Assembly (NCBI RefSeq): GCF_017581925.1
Contig: NZ_JAGEVG010000012.1
Coordinates: 1 to 64,000, forward strand
Reading direction: 5' to 3'
Source: Gelidibacter pelagius
GTDB taxonomy: Bacteria; Bacteroidota; Bacteroidia; Flavobacteriales; Flavobacteriaceae
Length of the DNA stretch: 64,000 nucleotides
The position numbers were made by a program, and so were the translations under genes. Shown here one piece after another: positions 45,142 through 54,140 of this stretch. The notes beneath the pieces are model-generated. The model saw nothing but the letters and a program-made list of their open reading frames with translations, was not told the origin of the DNA and searched no databases. Position 1 is the first letter of the stretch, and every line of letters starts with the position of its first letter.

Positions 45142-46608
45142 ATGAAAATAGAAACTATAACAACATTAGGCGAACTAAAAAACGCCAATTATCAAAGCAA
45201 ATCGATAAAAGACGAATTGCGAGACAATCTGATTCAGAAAATTAAAAATAAAGAGACCTCATTTGAGGGCGTGCATGGTTATGAGAATACGGTGATTCCT
45301 GAATTGGAACGAGCCATTCTTTCCCGTCATAATATCAATTTATTGGGATTACGTGGCCAAGCTAAAACTCGCTTGGCGCGATTGATGTTAAATCTCTTGG
45401 ATGACTATATTCCGGTGGTAGAAGGTTCTGAAATTAATGATGATCCTTTACATCCAATTTCGAGATATGCCAAGGAATTGATCAAGGAAAAAGGCGATGA
45501 TACACCTATTGAATGGTTGCACAGAAGTGAGCGCTTTGCCGAAAAATTGGCAACTCCAGATGTTACGGTTGCCGATCTTATTGGTGATGTGGATCCGATC
45601 AAAGCAGCGAATTTAAAATTGAGCTACGCCGATGATCGCGTGATCCATTACGGTATGATTCCGCGCGCCAACCGTTGTATTTTCGTAATTAACGAATTGC
45701 CGGATTTACAAGCGAGAATACAAGTGGCATTATTTAATATTCTTCAAGAAGGTGATATTCAAATTAGAGGTTTTAAATTAAGACTGCCATTGGATATTCA
45801 ATTTCTGTTTACTGCAAATCCTGAAGATTATACCAATAGAGGAAGTATTGTGACCCCGTTAAAAGATAGGATTGGCTCTCAAATCTTGACGCATTATCCA
45901 ATTGATATAGAAACGGCACGATTGATTACGGAACAAGAGGCGAGAGTAGTAGAAGGGCAGAATGACATGGTTACGGTTCCTGATTTGGCTCGGGACCTAT
46001 TGGAACAAATTGTTTTTGAAGCACGGGAAAGCGAGTATATTGATTCCAAAAGTGGTGTGAGTGCCCGTTTGAGTATTACCGCTTTAGAAAATTTAATGAG
46101 TACCGCAGAACGTCGCGCTTTAATAGCAGGCGATGGAAAGACAATGGTGCGTTTAAGTGATTTTGTTGGGATTATCCCATCCATAACTGGAAAGGTGGAG
46201 TTGGTTTATGAGGGTGAACAAGAAGGTGCAGCCGCTGTCGCTTATAATTTGATCGGAGAAGGTGTTAAAAGTCTCTTTGAGGAGTTTTTCCCTAAGATTG
46301 AAAAGCTAAAGAAAGAAGACGCTGAAACCCCTTATGACGATATTGTGTCTTGGTTCTTCAATCAAAAGGACGGCTTTGAGCTTTTGGATGATTTGAATGA
46401 TACAGACTATAAAAATTTATTGGATACCATATCACCATTAGACGAATTAATGAGTGAACATCAACCTAAATTAACTAAGGAAGAAAGTTATTTTGTTAAG
46501 GAGTTTGTGCTATGGGCCTTGGTGGAATTCAAACAATTGAATAAATTCAGATTTTCAGAGGGCATTCATTTTAAGGATCCTTATGGAAGTTTTATAAGTG
46601 GTATTTAA
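45142..46608 (+). CDS. AAA+ ATPase, MoxR/magnesium-chelatase-like
   Basis: A 488-residue AAA+ ATPase. The Walker A region is degenerate (NLLGLRGQAKTRLAR, with a GxxGxxKT/R-like loop), Walker B is in CIFVINELPDLQ, and the sensor is FTANPEDY. A C-terminal part of about 120 residues is specific to this subfamily. Paired with the upstream VWA gene, it probably assists maturation or remodelling of a client, as MoxR- and chelatase-type ATPases do. The sequence shows no client. Confidence 0.87.
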   Translation: MKIETITTLGELKNANYQSKSIKDELRDNLIQKIKNKETSFEGVHGYENTVIPELERAILSRHNINLLGLRGQAKTRLARLMLNLLDDYIPVVEGSEINDDPLHPISRYAKELIKEKGDDTPIEWLHRSERFAEKLATPDVTVADLIGDVDPIKAANLKLSYADDRVIHYGMIPRANRCIFVINELPDLQARIQVALFNILQEGDIQIRGFKLRLPLDIQFLFTANPEDYTNRGSIVTPLKDRIGSQILTHYPIDIETARLITEQEARVVEGQNDMVTVPDLARDLLEQIVFEARESEYIDSKSGVSARLSITALENLMSTAERRALIAGDGKTMVRLSDFVGIIPSITGKVELVYEGEQEGAAAVAYNLIGEGVKSLFEEFFPKIEKLKKEDAETPYDDIVSWFFNQKDGFELLDDLNDTDYKNLLDTISPLDELMSEHQPKLTKEESYFVKEFVLWALVEFKQLNKFRFSEGIHFKDPYGSFISGI

Positions 46609-46671
46609 AAGAATACGTCACTTTTAAGCGTCGGAAAAGAGTCGTTTTAAAAATAAGTTAAAACAGCATAT

Positions 46672-46710
46672 AACACGCATCAAATTAGAGTTTTGGTGCG
46701 TGTTTTTTTT
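46672..46710 (+). terminator. Terminator after AAA+ gene
   Basis: The 8-bp stem AACACGCA/TGCGTGTT with a 16-nt loop is followed by eight T. It lies between two convergent units. Confidence 0.85.
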
Positions 46711-46728
46711 ATCATTTATGGCATGGAT

Positions 46729-47301
46729 TTAGCGCGTTCCTCTGGATTTCACATTATTTTCGCATAGCGTAATAATTTCTATTATTCTTTTTTTTCGAGT
46801 GATCTCTCTTTTAGCCTGATTTAGCCAATACAAATAGTTTTTTCTGTACGAGGGCGCGAAATCTTGATAGTTCTGAAACGCCTCTGTGTTTTTATTAAAT
46901 TCGATTTGAAGATCTTCAGGAATGATGCCGTTTTCAACCGCATCCAATGCGGTCCAACTGCCATTTTGTTTTGCAATTTCAATAGTCTTAAATCCGCTGT
47001 CATGCATTAAATTATGGGATGTCAATTCTATAATATGACGTTTATTTAAAGCACTCCAAACGCTTGTAGCATTTCGTTGTGTAAAATACTGACGACGTTT
47101 GCCATCTCCCAAACTCCTTGCAGTGGAATCGATCCAACCATAACACAGTGCCACCTTTACCGCTTCTTCCCAACGCATGGAATCTTTTTCGTGGTCTATC
47201 TTGTAGAAAATTAGATGCACACCTTTACAGGAAGAATGATTTTCATGGAGCCATTCTCGCCATTCGTGGTCTGATTTAATATAGAGTTCTTCGAGATTCA
47301 A
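46729..47301 (-). CDS. YdeI/OmpD-associated family protein
   Basis: A 190-residue protein with the YdeI/OmpD-associated family pattern: HEWREWLHENHSSCKGVHLIFYK, EEAVKVALCYGWIDSTARSL, RRQYFTQRNATSVWSALN and the C-terminal YWLNQAKREITRKKRI. No signal peptide is visible. Members are linked to stress or bacteriocin protection, but the role is poorly defined. It lies 2 bp from the M1 peptidase gene, so it may be the last gene of that operon. Confidence 0.88.
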   Translation of the reverse strand: MNLEELYIKSDHEWREWLHENHSSCKGVHLIFYKIDHEKDSMRWEEAVKVALCYGWIDSTARSLGDGKRRQYFTQRNATSVWSALNKRHIIELTSHNLMHDSGFKTIEIAKQNGSWTALDAVENGIIPEDLQIEFNKNTEAFQNYQDFAPSYRKNYLYWLNQAKREITRKKRIIEIITLCENNVKSRGTR

Positions 47302-47303
47302 GT

Positions 47304-48926
47304 TTATAATTTTTTGGATTTCACATAAGAATCGACGTCGATTAAAAGGTCATCTCCTTTTATATTCATCATGGACCAATCTGCTTTGGGGTATAACCAC
47401 AGTTCTTTACCGTTAATAGCAACTCGTATTGGCATTTCGAAACCCTTGACGGTATTGATCCATCGGTATTTCAATTGTTGATCTTTTATTTTATACTCCA
47501 GAGTTGGGATTCTGACATCTCTCAGATATTGATTAAAGAACGCGGACAAATCAATTCCAGACGTTTTAGAGATATAGTTTTCAATCTGTTCTGTAGTGAC
47601 TGTTTGATGGTAAAATGTCTCGTTCAGACCTCTTAAAATTTGTCGCCACTGGTCATCATTGTTGATCCATTGTCTCAAAGTATGCAACATATTGGCGCCT
47701 TTATAGTACATATCTCCAGAGCCTGATTGGTTCACCTTATACGGGCCAATAATGGGTGCATCGTTTTGAATACCTCGTCGTGTACCGATGATATATACTG
47801 CCCCAGCCTTTTTCCCATAGAAATACTCTACAAATATACTTTCAGCATAGGCCGTAAAACTCTCGTGGATCCACATATCGGCCATATCCTTATAGGTGAT
47901 GTTGTTGGCAAACCATTCGTGGGCAGATTCGTGGATGATGATGAAATCGAATTTTAAACCCCATCCCGTACCAGAGAGATCTCGTCCTAAATAGCCATTT
48001 TCAAATCCGTTGCCGTAAGTGACGGAACTTTGATGCTCCATTCCCAAATAGGGCACTTCTACCAATTTATAACCATCTTCATAAAACGGATAAGGCCCAA
48101 ACCAATGTTCAAATGCTTCCATCATTCGTGGGGCATCTTTAAATTGTTCCTTGGCTTTCTCAAGATTGTCTTTCAGAACATAATAATCCATTTTCAAGAT
48201 CCCGTTTTCGCCATTATAATCTTCAGAAAAATGGACGTAATCGCCAATATTCACATTGACCCCGTAATTATTGATGGGATTGTTGACAAACCAATGATAG
48301 GTTTTTGTCCCGTCTTTATGGTCTTCAATACTGCGCAACTGTCCGTTGGAGACTTCCATCAGTGCCTTCGGAACCCTAACGCTGATGAGCATACTGTCCA
48401 CTTCATCATACATGTGGTCTTTGTTTGGCCACCAAACGCTGGCACCAAGTCCTTGGCAGGAAGTGGCCACAAAATCATTGCCATTGTCGTCCTTTTTCCA
48501 AGAAAAGCCACCATCCCAAGGGGCTCTTATGGCTTCTTTGGGTTGGCCTTCATAATAGACATCCAGACTTTGGAGACTTCCTTTTTTTTGATCCTTCTTT
48601 AGGCTTATAAAGTGGGCGTTGCCTTGAAGATCTACGCTGAGCTCTTCTCCGTTTTGAGTTACTTTGGTGATGGCTAATGGCGCTTGTAAATCAATTTGCA
48701 GCACCGAATTAGGTTCTATAACCCTATAATGTACAGTGTTTTTACCTTCGATGGATTTAGTACTCGGATCCACTGAAATATCCAAATGATAATACGTCAA
48801 ATCCCACCAGGCACGTTCAGGTGTTATGGAGCCTCTTAGGCTATCTTGTTTTGTAAAGATTTTGTTTTGGCCATTTATGGTTTGAAATGATACTATAACC
48901 AAAAGGGAAAAAATATACTTGTTCAT
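47304..48926 (-). CDS. M1-family metallopeptidase
   Basis: A 540-residue exported zinc aminopeptidase. A signal peptide is at the N-terminus (ending TINGQ). The substrate motif appears as GMEHQSSVTYG (GxMEN-like), and the zinc site HESAHEWF is followed 18 residues later by E in WIHESFTAYAE. It is shorter than classical M1 enzymes (about 850 residues) and lacks the C-terminal helical domain. It forms an operon with the M28 peptidase (3 bp) and the YdeI-type gene (2 bp), suggesting joint peptide breakdown. Confidence 0.93.
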   Translation of the reverse strand: MNKYIFSLLVIVSFQTINGQNKIFTKQDSLRGSITPERAWWDLTYYHLDISVDPSTKSIEGKNTVHYRVIEPNSVLQIDLQAPLAITKVTQNGEELSVDLQGNAHFISLKKDQKKGSLQSLDVYYEGQPKEAIRAPWDGGFSWKKDDNGNDFVATSCQGLGASVWWPNKDHMYDEVDSMLISVRVPKALMEVSNGQLRSIEDHKDGTKTYHWFVNNPINNYGVNVNIGDYVHFSEDYNGENGILKMDYYVLKDNLEKAKEQFKDAPRMMEAFEHWFGPYPFYEDGYKLVEVPYLGMEHQSSVTYGNGFENGYLGRDLSGTGWGLKFDFIIIHESAHEWFANNITYKDMADMWIHESFTAYAESIFVEYFYGKKAGAVYIIGTRRGIQNDAPIIGPYKVNQSGSGDMYYKGANMLHTLRQWINNDDQWRQILRGLNETFYHQTVTTEQIENYISKTSGIDLSAFFNQYLRDVRIPTLEYKIKDQQLKYRWINTVKGFEMPIRVAINGKELWLYPKADWSMMNIKGDDLLIDVDSYVKSKKL

Positions 48927-48929
48927 TGT

Positions 48930-50267
48930 CTAATTTCTTAAGATTGAGTTTGGAAAAGCGACCACACTTTCATAACCATCTTTTCCTACTGAAGCAACAC
49001 CAAAATACGAATTGTCAATGACAATGCCTTTCAGTGTAAATTCGTCAATATCTCCAACATATCTGGAATGGTCCCAAGTTGGTGAGGTTGTATCTCTCCA
49101 GTAAATTTTATAGCCTTTAGCACCTTCCACTTGGTCCCATTTTAATCTTGCGGATGCTTCTACAATCCCACCAATGGCAACGGATTTAGGTGGAGGTGGA
49201 GCAGACGCCAAACTCTCCATGTTTATGGCATTGACTGCAGTTAATTTTGCGGCGTACGGAAAATTGACATGGTTAAAGGTGTCGCCATAATTGATCCCGT
49301 TTTCGATGCGAATATCTTGATGTTGTTGGGTATAATTCTCATGCGCTTCCATGATACGGATGCCAGCAAATCCTAAATCGTTGAACGGACGATGATGGCC
49401 GCCGCGACCAAAACGATCGAGTCTATAAACCATCATCGGATTCATTTCAGGCATATACGTTTGAGTGGTTTTATGAACGTAACGAGCCAATTGTCGTGAA
49501 ATTCCATCTACTTCACCACCATAAAAACGGCGCATTTGACGTTCACGCTCAGTTTCGGTTGGAGGTACAGGCTCTGAAAATATTCTAAAGGTTCGGTTGT
49601 CAATCACACCATCAACGCCTTCAATATTTCCAATCATATCATTGTTCAAAACGCCAATAATGTCCCAGCCTTTTTCCTTGGCATAAGCGGCCAAGCCTGC
49701 ACCACCAAAAAGACCTTGTTCTTCACCAGAAAGCCCAACATAAACAATACTGCTTTCAAATTTATATTTGGAAAGTACACGCGCCGCTTCAATGGCTCCG
49801 GCCATTCCCGAGGCATTGTCATTGGCACCTGGAGCATCTACGGTAAAATCCATAGTGTCGCTGCCACGTGAATCAATATCGCCACTCATTATGATGTATC
49901 GGTTTGGGTATTTGGTGCCTTTTTGAACGGCAACCACATTGACTACCCATGTATCATGTGGCACGCGATTGTTACCTTCTTTGGTCACAAAATCCTTTTG
50001 ATAGAACACGTGCAAACAGTTATTACAATCTTTGGAAATAGTTTCAAATTCCTGTTTGATCCAGCGTCTGGCAGCACCAATTCCCCGAGTGTCAGAAACG
50101 GTGTCACTAAACGTATTTCTGGTGCCAAAATTGACGAGTATTTGCACGTCGTTTTTAATCCGGTCGGCCGATACAGCATCGATTATATTGTATATTTTCT
50201 GGTCAGTTTGTGCTGAAAGATGATAACAAAAAAAGAATAGAATTATGAATTTTAGTAGCGTCTTCAT
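48930..50267 (-). CDS. M28-family zinc aminopeptidase with FnIII-like domain
   Basis: A 445-residue exported peptidase of family M28. The signal peptide ends HLSAQ. Zinc ligands are visible in SGDIDSRGSDT, PGANDNASGMAGAIEAA, YVGLSGEEQGLFGG and HRPFNDLGFAGIRIMEAHEN. The last 90 residues (PPPPKSVAIGGIVEAS...) look like a fibronectin-type-III domain for carbohydrate or protein binding. It is in one operon with the M1 enzyme. Confidence 0.93.
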   Translation of the reverse strand: MKTLLKFIILFFFCYHLSAQTDQKIYNIIDAVSADRIKNDVQILVNFGTRNTFSDTVSDTRGIGAARRWIKQEFETISKDCNNCLHVFYQKDFVTKEGNNRVPHDTWVVNVVAVQKGTKYPNRYIIMSGDIDSRGSDTMDFTVDAPGANDNASGMAGAIEAARVLSKYKFESSIVYVGLSGEEQGLFGGAGLAAYAKEKGWDIIGVLNNDMIGNIEGVDGVIDNRTFRIFSEPVPPTETERERQMRRFYGGEVDGISRQLARYVHKTTQTYMPEMNPMMVYRLDRFGRGGHHRPFNDLGFAGIRIMEAHENYTQQHQDIRIENGINYGDTFNHVNFPYAAKLTAVNAINMESLASAPPPPKSVAIGGIVEASARLKWDQVEGAKGYKIYWRDTTSPTWDHSRYVGDIDEFTLKGIVIDNSYFGVASVGKDGYESVVAFPNSILRN

Positions 50268-50306
50268 GGCATTTTATTTTCTGATGATTAACTAAGATAG
50301 TTGACT

Positions 50307-51608
50307 TTATTTTTTATAATTAAATTTTACGGTTTCCACGCTGCCGTTGTCTTGTTTGATATCGACATAAATATTCATTTCGTTGGCACTTATTTTTTCA
50401 AAAATCATGCCTTCAAAAACGACTTTATTTTCTGTGATTTCTTTCAGTGGAAAATCGATGGTTTTTTCCTTTTCTTCCCAACCTTTAAGATCGCTCCCAA
50501 AATGTTTGAGTTGTAGGATGAGCGTATTTTCTATCTCACGAATGATTATAATCTCATAAAAAACTACTTTGTCGTTATCAACCAATTTAAAGGTGGCCAT
50601 CATGGAACCAGCAGAAGGTTCGCTCCAGTTTTCTTCCGTCTGTCCACCGAATGCTTCTCCTTTCCAATTGCCAGCAATCCATTTGATGTTCTCGAGTTTG
50701 GGCTCCAGTATCGCAGATGTATTCATTAATGTGTTTGTGGCTGAGGTTGTAAGCTCTCCAACGATGGCTAATTTGTTTCCATCAGGACTTACTGTTAAAC
50801 GGCTGAGATTGTTAATGCCATAGGATTTTAAGGAGGTTATTTCAATCCACCCCGATTTGTTTTTGGGATTTAACTTGAAAAGTGCCTCGTCTTTGGCCAT
50901 AAGAATACTCCCATCTGCCAACCAGCACATATCTTCAACCCCAGAAAGGGTAGGGGCAATCGTTTTTATAACCCCAGTTTTAGGATTTAAAGATTTTATT
51001 TCTGAAGTACCATCCGTGTTTTTAGAGATAAAACTGATCAGGTTCGAATTTGGAATGTGATGTAAAGATCTCCCGACATGTGTTGTTATCTTTTTATTTA
51101 GACCTGTCTTTAAATCAGAGGTATAAAGAGAGAGATAGTCAGCTTCCAAAACAGAAGAAATAACTGTGTTGTTGTCAAACCAAAGATGATAGCCAACAAC
51201 CAAAGTATCTAAAATAACGGTATTGGTGCTGTTTTTTAAATCATAACGATATAGGCGCTGTTTTCCGTCAGGATCTAATCGGATAGCAGAAACGGCATTT
51301 TGGTTAGGGATTTTTAATGGGGAATATTCGCCACCTTCCGTAAAGCAAATCCAAGTTTTTGAACCGTAATTGAGGTTGTATTTGACGATATCGGTTTGTG
51401 CATTCCGCGTTCCAGCGTATAAAATCGTCTCATTATCCATAAAGGACGGTTGATTGTCGTAGCCCTCATTATTTGAAATGTTTTGAAAGTTGGATAACTT
51501 AAATCCGTCTTTTTCAGTATTCAAGTCTAATAAAAAAACGTCAGTGTTGGGTTGTGCAAAGCTTAAAAATGTACTTAACGCGAACAGGATTGAAAATCTC
51601 GATTTCAT
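50307..51608 (-). CDS. TolB-like propeller fused to DUF6265-type domain
   Basis: A 433-residue exported protein (signal MKSRFSILFALSTFLSFAQ). Residues ~25-290 form a TolB/WD40-like beta-propeller with repeated S-x-D-G-x-x-L motifs (SPDGNKLAIVG, LADGSILMAKD). Residues ~305-433 match the pattern of DUF6265-type domains (IKWIAGNWKGEAFGG, FKLVDNDKVVFYEIIII, EEKEKTIDFPL), a lipocalin-like beta domain. Such a fusion is unusual. The function is unknown; it may bind a hydrophobic ligand. Confidence 0.75.
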   Translation of the reverse strand: MKSRFSILFALSTFLSFAQPNTDVFLLDLNTEKDGFKLSNFQNISNNEGYDNQPSFMDNETILYAGTRNAQTDIVKYNLNYGSKTWICFTEGGEYSPLKIPNQNAVSAIRLDPDGKQRLYRYDLKNSTNTVILDTLVVGYHLWFDNNTVISSVLEADYLSLYTSDLKTGLNKKITTHVGRSLHHIPNSNLISFISKNTDGTSEIKSLNPKTGVIKTIAPTLSGVEDMCWLADGSILMAKDEALFKLNPKNKSGWIEITSLKSYGINNLSRLTVSPDGNKLAIVGELTTSATNTLMNTSAILEPKLENIKWIAGNWKGEAFGGQTEENWSEPSAGSMMATFKLVDNDKVVFYEIIIIREIENTLILQLKHFGSDLKGWEEKEKTIDFPLKEITENKVVFEGMIFEKISANEMNIYVDIKQDNGSVETVKFNYKK

Positions 51609-51777
51609 AGAGGCTTATTTTTATAAAGATATAATTTTTGAATGTAAATTGAGTATTAAATTTACAGGGCCATTCGTGTTCTCTATAAGTTTAATGAGGA
51701 AAACGAAGAAGAGTCAAAATGGAATGATTATCAATCAAGAACTTCGAGGTATTAAAACCCACTGATGGATGGAAATC

Positions 51778-51812
51778 AAAAAGCCAATTCAAATTAATGA
51801 ATTGGCTTTTCT
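51778..51812. terminator. Terminator with AAGCCAATTC stem
   Basis: The 10-bp stem AAGCCAATTC/GAATTGGCTT with an 8-nt loop has A/T runs on both sides, so it may act in both directions. It is downstream of the acyl-CoA dehydrogenase gene (minus strand), about 95 bp past its stop. Confidence 0.8.
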
Positions 51813-51907
51813 TTGTTAATCAAATTTGAGTTAGTCAAAATTTCAGAAACAATATGTGTATCGGATCGTTTCGCACTGATGTCTCAATTTGAAATCTGGA
51901 AAATTAA

Positions 51908-53713
51908 TTATAAGTTATACTTGTTTTCCGCTTTAACTTTTTCCGCAATGGTATTACGCAAATCTACAATATCTGGGTAGTTGGCGTATTTCACAAAACG
52001 CTTCAAGCCCATCAACAACATACGTTGTTCATCGCCTTCTGCAAATGAGATGATACTTTCCTTTCCGTTTTTCTCAACAATAGAAACCGCATTGTACAAA
52101 TACAATTTCGCCATTGCAATTTGGATTTCCTGATCTTTTTCACCAAAACGTTTAGCGTTTTTCTCAGCTCTTAGAATAGTAGATTCAGCCATGTAAATCT
52201 CAATGAGGATATCCGAAGCAGCTAACAATAATTGTTGGTGACCTTCTAAATCTGGACCAAACTTTTGGACTGCAGCACCTGCTACCATTAAGAAGACTTT
52301 CTTAAGTTTAGCGATCATTTCTTTTTCTTCAGCAAATAACTCAGAATAATCTGGGGTGTCAAAAGAAGGGATGCCCAATAATTCGTCGGCGACAGCTTTA
52401 GCTGGACCTAACAAATCGACATGACCTTTCATTGCTTTCTTGACCAGCATGCCCACAGAGAGCATTCTATTGATTTCGTTGGTTCCTTCATAGATTCTTG
52501 CGATACGCGCATCTCTCCAAGCAGCTTCCATTGGCGTATCTTTGGAAAAGCCCATCCCACCAAAAATTTGGATGCCTTCGTCAGCACAGTTTTGAAGATC
52601 TTCAGAAACAGCAACTTTCAAAATGGAACACTCGATAGCATATTCTTCAACACCTTTTAATTCGGCTTCCTGATGAGAGTTACCAGCCGCTTGACGCATG
52701 GCAATTCGGTCTTCTATATTTTTGGCAGCTCGGTACGAGGCTGATTCCCCAGCATAAGTACTGGTAGCCATTTCGGCCAATTTCATTTTAATGGCACCAA
52801 AATCTGAGATTCGAGTGTTGAATTGTTTGCGTTCATTAGCGTATTCAACAGCAGTTGTTGTAATTCTTCTTTGAGAATCCAAACAAGCTGCAGCCAATTT
52901 GATTCGACCAATATTCAAGGCATTCATGGCGATTTTAAAGCCTTCACCACGACCGGCCAACATGTTTTCTACAGGAACAACGGTGTCACTAAAAAAGACT
53001 TGTCTTGTTGAAGACGCGTGAATTCCCAATTTATTCTCTTCCTCACCTAAGGTAATCCCATTTTTAGGATCTTGCTCTACGATAAATCCAGTGATGTTTT
53101 TATCATTTTCTATACGAGCAAAAACAATGAACAAGCTACAGAACCCCGCGTTGGAGATCCACATTTTCTGTCCGTTGATTTTGTAAGATTTACCATCTTC
53201 AGAAAGTGTTGCTGTTGTTTTACCTGAATTGGCATCAGAACCAGCGCCCGGCTCAGTAAGTGCATAAGCTCCAAACCATTCGCCGCTCGCTAATTTAGGA
53301 ACGTATTTCTGTTTTTGCTCTTCCGTTCCATAAAGGGTAATTGGCATCGTTCCAATTCCTGTATGTGCTCCGAAAGCCGTACTGAAAGATCCTGTTCCAC
53401 TGGAAATGTATTCACAAACAATCATGGTTGAGACAAAGCTCATTCCCATTCCGCCATAAGCTTCAGGAACTGACACGCTCAAAAAGCCCATTTCACCTGC
53501 TTTACGCATTACTTCTTCAGTCAAGGCATAATCCTTGGCTTCAAAACGATCTTTATGCGGAATAATCTCACGATCATTAAACTCCATGACGGAGTCGCGC
53601 ATCATTTTTTGCTCTTCATTAAAATCTTCAGGAGTGAAGATATCTTCGCAATTGGTTTCCTTGACGATGAACTGGCCACCTCTTAGTATTTCTTTTTCTT
53701 GTTGTGTTTCCAT
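51908..53713 (-). CDS. Acyl-CoA dehydrogenase
   Basis: A 601-residue flavoenzyme catalysing the first step of beta-oxidation. The signature ALTEPGAGSDA is seen, with the FAD/substrate motifs WISNAGFC and ARIARIYEGTNEINRM (catalytic Glu in YEGT). The C-terminal extension of about 150 residues is typical of the longer Bacteroidota form. It is the last gene of the operon with thiolase and the FadB-type enzyme. Confidence 0.95.
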   Translation of the reverse strand: METQQEKEILRGGQFIVKETNCEDIFTPEDFNEEQKMMRDSVMEFNDREIIPHKDRFEAKDYALTEEVMRKAGEMGFLSVSVPEAYGGMGMSFVSTMIVCEYISSGTGSFSTAFGAHTGIGTMPITLYGTEEQKQKYVPKLASGEWFGAYALTEPGAGSDANSGKTTATLSEDGKSYKINGQKMWISNAGFCSLFIVFARIENDKNITGFIVEQDPKNGITLGEEENKLGIHASSTRQVFFSDTVVPVENMLAGRGEGFKIAMNALNIGRIKLAAACLDSQRRITTTAVEYANERKQFNTRISDFGAIKMKLAEMATSTYAGESASYRAAKNIEDRIAMRQAAGNSHQEAELKGVEEYAIECSILKVAVSEDLQNCADEGIQIFGGMGFSKDTPMEAAWRDARIARIYEGTNEINRMLSVGMLVKKAMKGHVDLLGPAKAVADELLGIPSFDTPDYSELFAEEKEMIAKLKKVFLMVAGAAVQKFGPDLEGHQQLLLAASDILIEIYMAESTILRAEKNAKRFGEKDQEIQIAMAKLYLYNAVSIVEKNGKESIISFAEGDEQRMLLMGLKRFVKYANYPDIVDLRNTIAEKVKAENKYNL

Positions 53714-53728
53714 AGTAGTTAGATTATA

Positions 53729-53754
53729 AGTATCAAGAGCCAGGAGTCAAGACT
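53729..53754. repeat. Left inverted heptad repeat of the four-helix unit
   Basis: AGT is followed by 7-bp units ATCAAGA, GCCAGGA, GTCAAGA and CTAAAGA. It pairs with 54107-54140 as an imperfect inverted repeat. The last unit overlaps the stop of the four-helix gene. Confidence 0.75.
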
Positions 53755-54106
53755 AAAGATTTAGTCCCGATTGAAATCTTGAAATCATTTTTTGAATATG
53801 TATTATTTTTTGTTCTAATTCTTTAAATTTTTCTTCTGATAAGTAATTTTCATTGAATGCCACTATCAATTGTGTTTCCCATTCAAATGCTGAACCTAAG
53901 CTGTCTTCAAGATATTTATTGAAATGTTTATCGGTGCTTTTACTTGAGCCTTCAGATATATTTGAAGGAATTGATATGGCACTTCTATTCATTTGTGAAA
54001 CCAGAACGAATCTTTCAAAATCAGGAAACGTTCGGGTTAATTTGTAATTATCTTTAACCAAACTAATACCTTCCTGCCAAATTTTTAATTTTTTGAAGTT
54101 GTGCAT
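53753..54106 (-). CDS. Four-helix-bundle protein (23S IVS-type)
   Basis: A 117-residue alpha-helical protein of the family encoded by 23S rRNA intervening sequences. It begins MHNFKKLKIWQEGISLVKDNYK and has SAISIPSNISEGSSK. It is inserted between the thiolase and acyl-CoA dehydrogenase genes, in the same orientation. It is enclosed by the imperfect inverted heptad repeats at 53729-53754 and 54107-54140, so it looks like a small mobile unit. Its molecular function is unknown. Confidence 0.9.
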   Translation of the reverse strand: MHNFKKLKIWQEGISLVKDNYKLTRTFPDFERFVLVSQMNRSAISIPSNISEGSSKSTDKHFNKYLEDSLGSAFEWETQLIVAFNENYLSEEKFKELEQKIIHIQKMISRFQSGLNL

Positions 54107-54140
54107 AGTCTTGCTTCTTGGTTCTAAAAGTCTTGATACT
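54107..54140. repeat. Right inverted heptad repeat of the four-helix unit
   Basis: Read on the minus strand this is AGT, ATCAAGA, CTTTTAGA, ACCAAGA, AGCAAGA, CT, matching the left repeat. It touches the thiolase stop codon and ends at the four-helix start codon. Confidence 0.75.
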
